From an uncultured Ruminococcus sp. (GTDB lineage Bacteria; Bacillota; Clostridia; Oscillospirales; Ruminococcaceae): a stretch of DNA of 5,644 bases. The position numbers and the translations under genes are program-made. The stretch lies in NCBI GenBank assembly GCA_946183385.1, contig CAMHBN010000139.1, positions 1 through 5,644 on the forward strand, in the 5' to 3' direction. This document shows positions 5,539 to 5,644 of this stretch, piece after piece. Position 1 is the stretch's first letter. Every line of letters begins with the position of its first letter. Below the pieces are notes generated by a model. The model ran no database searches, was not told where the DNA came from, and saw only the letters and a program-made list of their open reading frames with translations.

Positions 5539-5644
5539 ATGAAAACAATTTTTTTAAGAAGAGCTGCGGCTGCTGTTGTGTCTGCTGTGGTTCTGGGCGT
5601 TTCGGGTGCGTCGTATGTGCCGGCGGGCATATCCTCGCAGGCTG
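5539..5644 (+). CDS. Start of a secreted or surface protein with signal peptide (runs off right edge)
   Basis: The 35 visible codons look like a Sec signal peptide. There is a charged start (K2, R7, R8), a hydrophobic alanine/valine core at about 9-24, and then a small-residue region with possible cleavage near A24-S25 or P28-A29. The ATG at 5539 is preceded by AGAGAGGG (5525-5532) with 6 bases between. Alanine-rich leaders of this kind are common on exported enzymes and cell-surface proteins of gut Clostridia. The mature part lies outside the window, so no function can be given. The gene has its own perfect promoter (5453-5481) and a palindromic candidate operator (5497-5520), pointing to strong but regulated expression. 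Confidence 0.8.
   Translation, partial: MKTIFLRRAAAAVVSAVVLGVSGASYVPAGISSQA

Noticed and set aside
5539..5644. Twin-arginine (Tat) signal because of R7-R8
   Set aside because: The consensus residues around RR (S/T before, F-L-K after) are missing; a Sec signal fits better.

Overview
The window looks like a chromosomal segment of an anaerobic Bacillota (Clostridia, probably Ruminococcaceae/Oscillospiraceae-like). The reasons are strong GGAGG-type ribosome sites, near-consensus sigma-A promoters, AT-rich intergenic DNA between moderately GC-rich genes, an OmpR-type response regulator and kinase of the common clostridial style, and a phosphofructokinase of the GGNGT/PKTIDND type. The taxonomic placement is inference; no rRNA or other marker gene is present.

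Layout. Positions 1-472 (minus) hold the N-terminal 157 codons of a 6-phosphofructokinase, which continues off the left edge. Just upstream of it on the same strand, 42 bases away, is 515-2743 (minus): a 742-residue membrane protein with two membrane helices, two PAS-like domains, a degenerate GGDEF domain (SGDNF) and an EAL domain with all key residues, so probably a c-di-GMP phosphodiesterase. It is driven by a perfect consensus promoter (TTGACA-N17-TATAAT, minus strand, 2794-2822). The 255-base divergent spacer 2744-2998 also carries a promoter for the opposite strand (2936-2964). That promoter serves a two-component system: an OmpR-family response regulator (2999-3676) overlapping by 14 bases a membrane histidine kinase (3663-5120, TTG start) with a cysteine-containing extracytoplasmic sensor.

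The 418-base stretch 5121-5538 has no confidently identified gene but is rich in signals. A 24-base imperfect inverted repeat (5160-5183) overlaps the -35 box of a good promoter (5173-5201). A possible small ORF with one CPHC motif (about 5265-5456) contains two GC-rich hairpins. A second perfect consensus promoter follows (5453-5481), and then a 24-base inverted repeat (5497-5520) that shares its outer half-sites with the first. That promoter leads into the start of a signal-peptide protein (5539 onward), cut by the right edge.

How the parts may work together. The two-component system and the c-di-GMP phosphodiesterase share one divergent control region, and the phosphodiesterase may be co-transcribed with a glycolytic enzyme. 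The paired inverted repeats near the right edge suggest that one unknown regulator controls both the small transcript and the secreted-protein gene. No mobile element, CRISPR array, tRNA or rRNA was seen. Nothing here clearly amounts to a new named system; the paired operator region is the least explained part.
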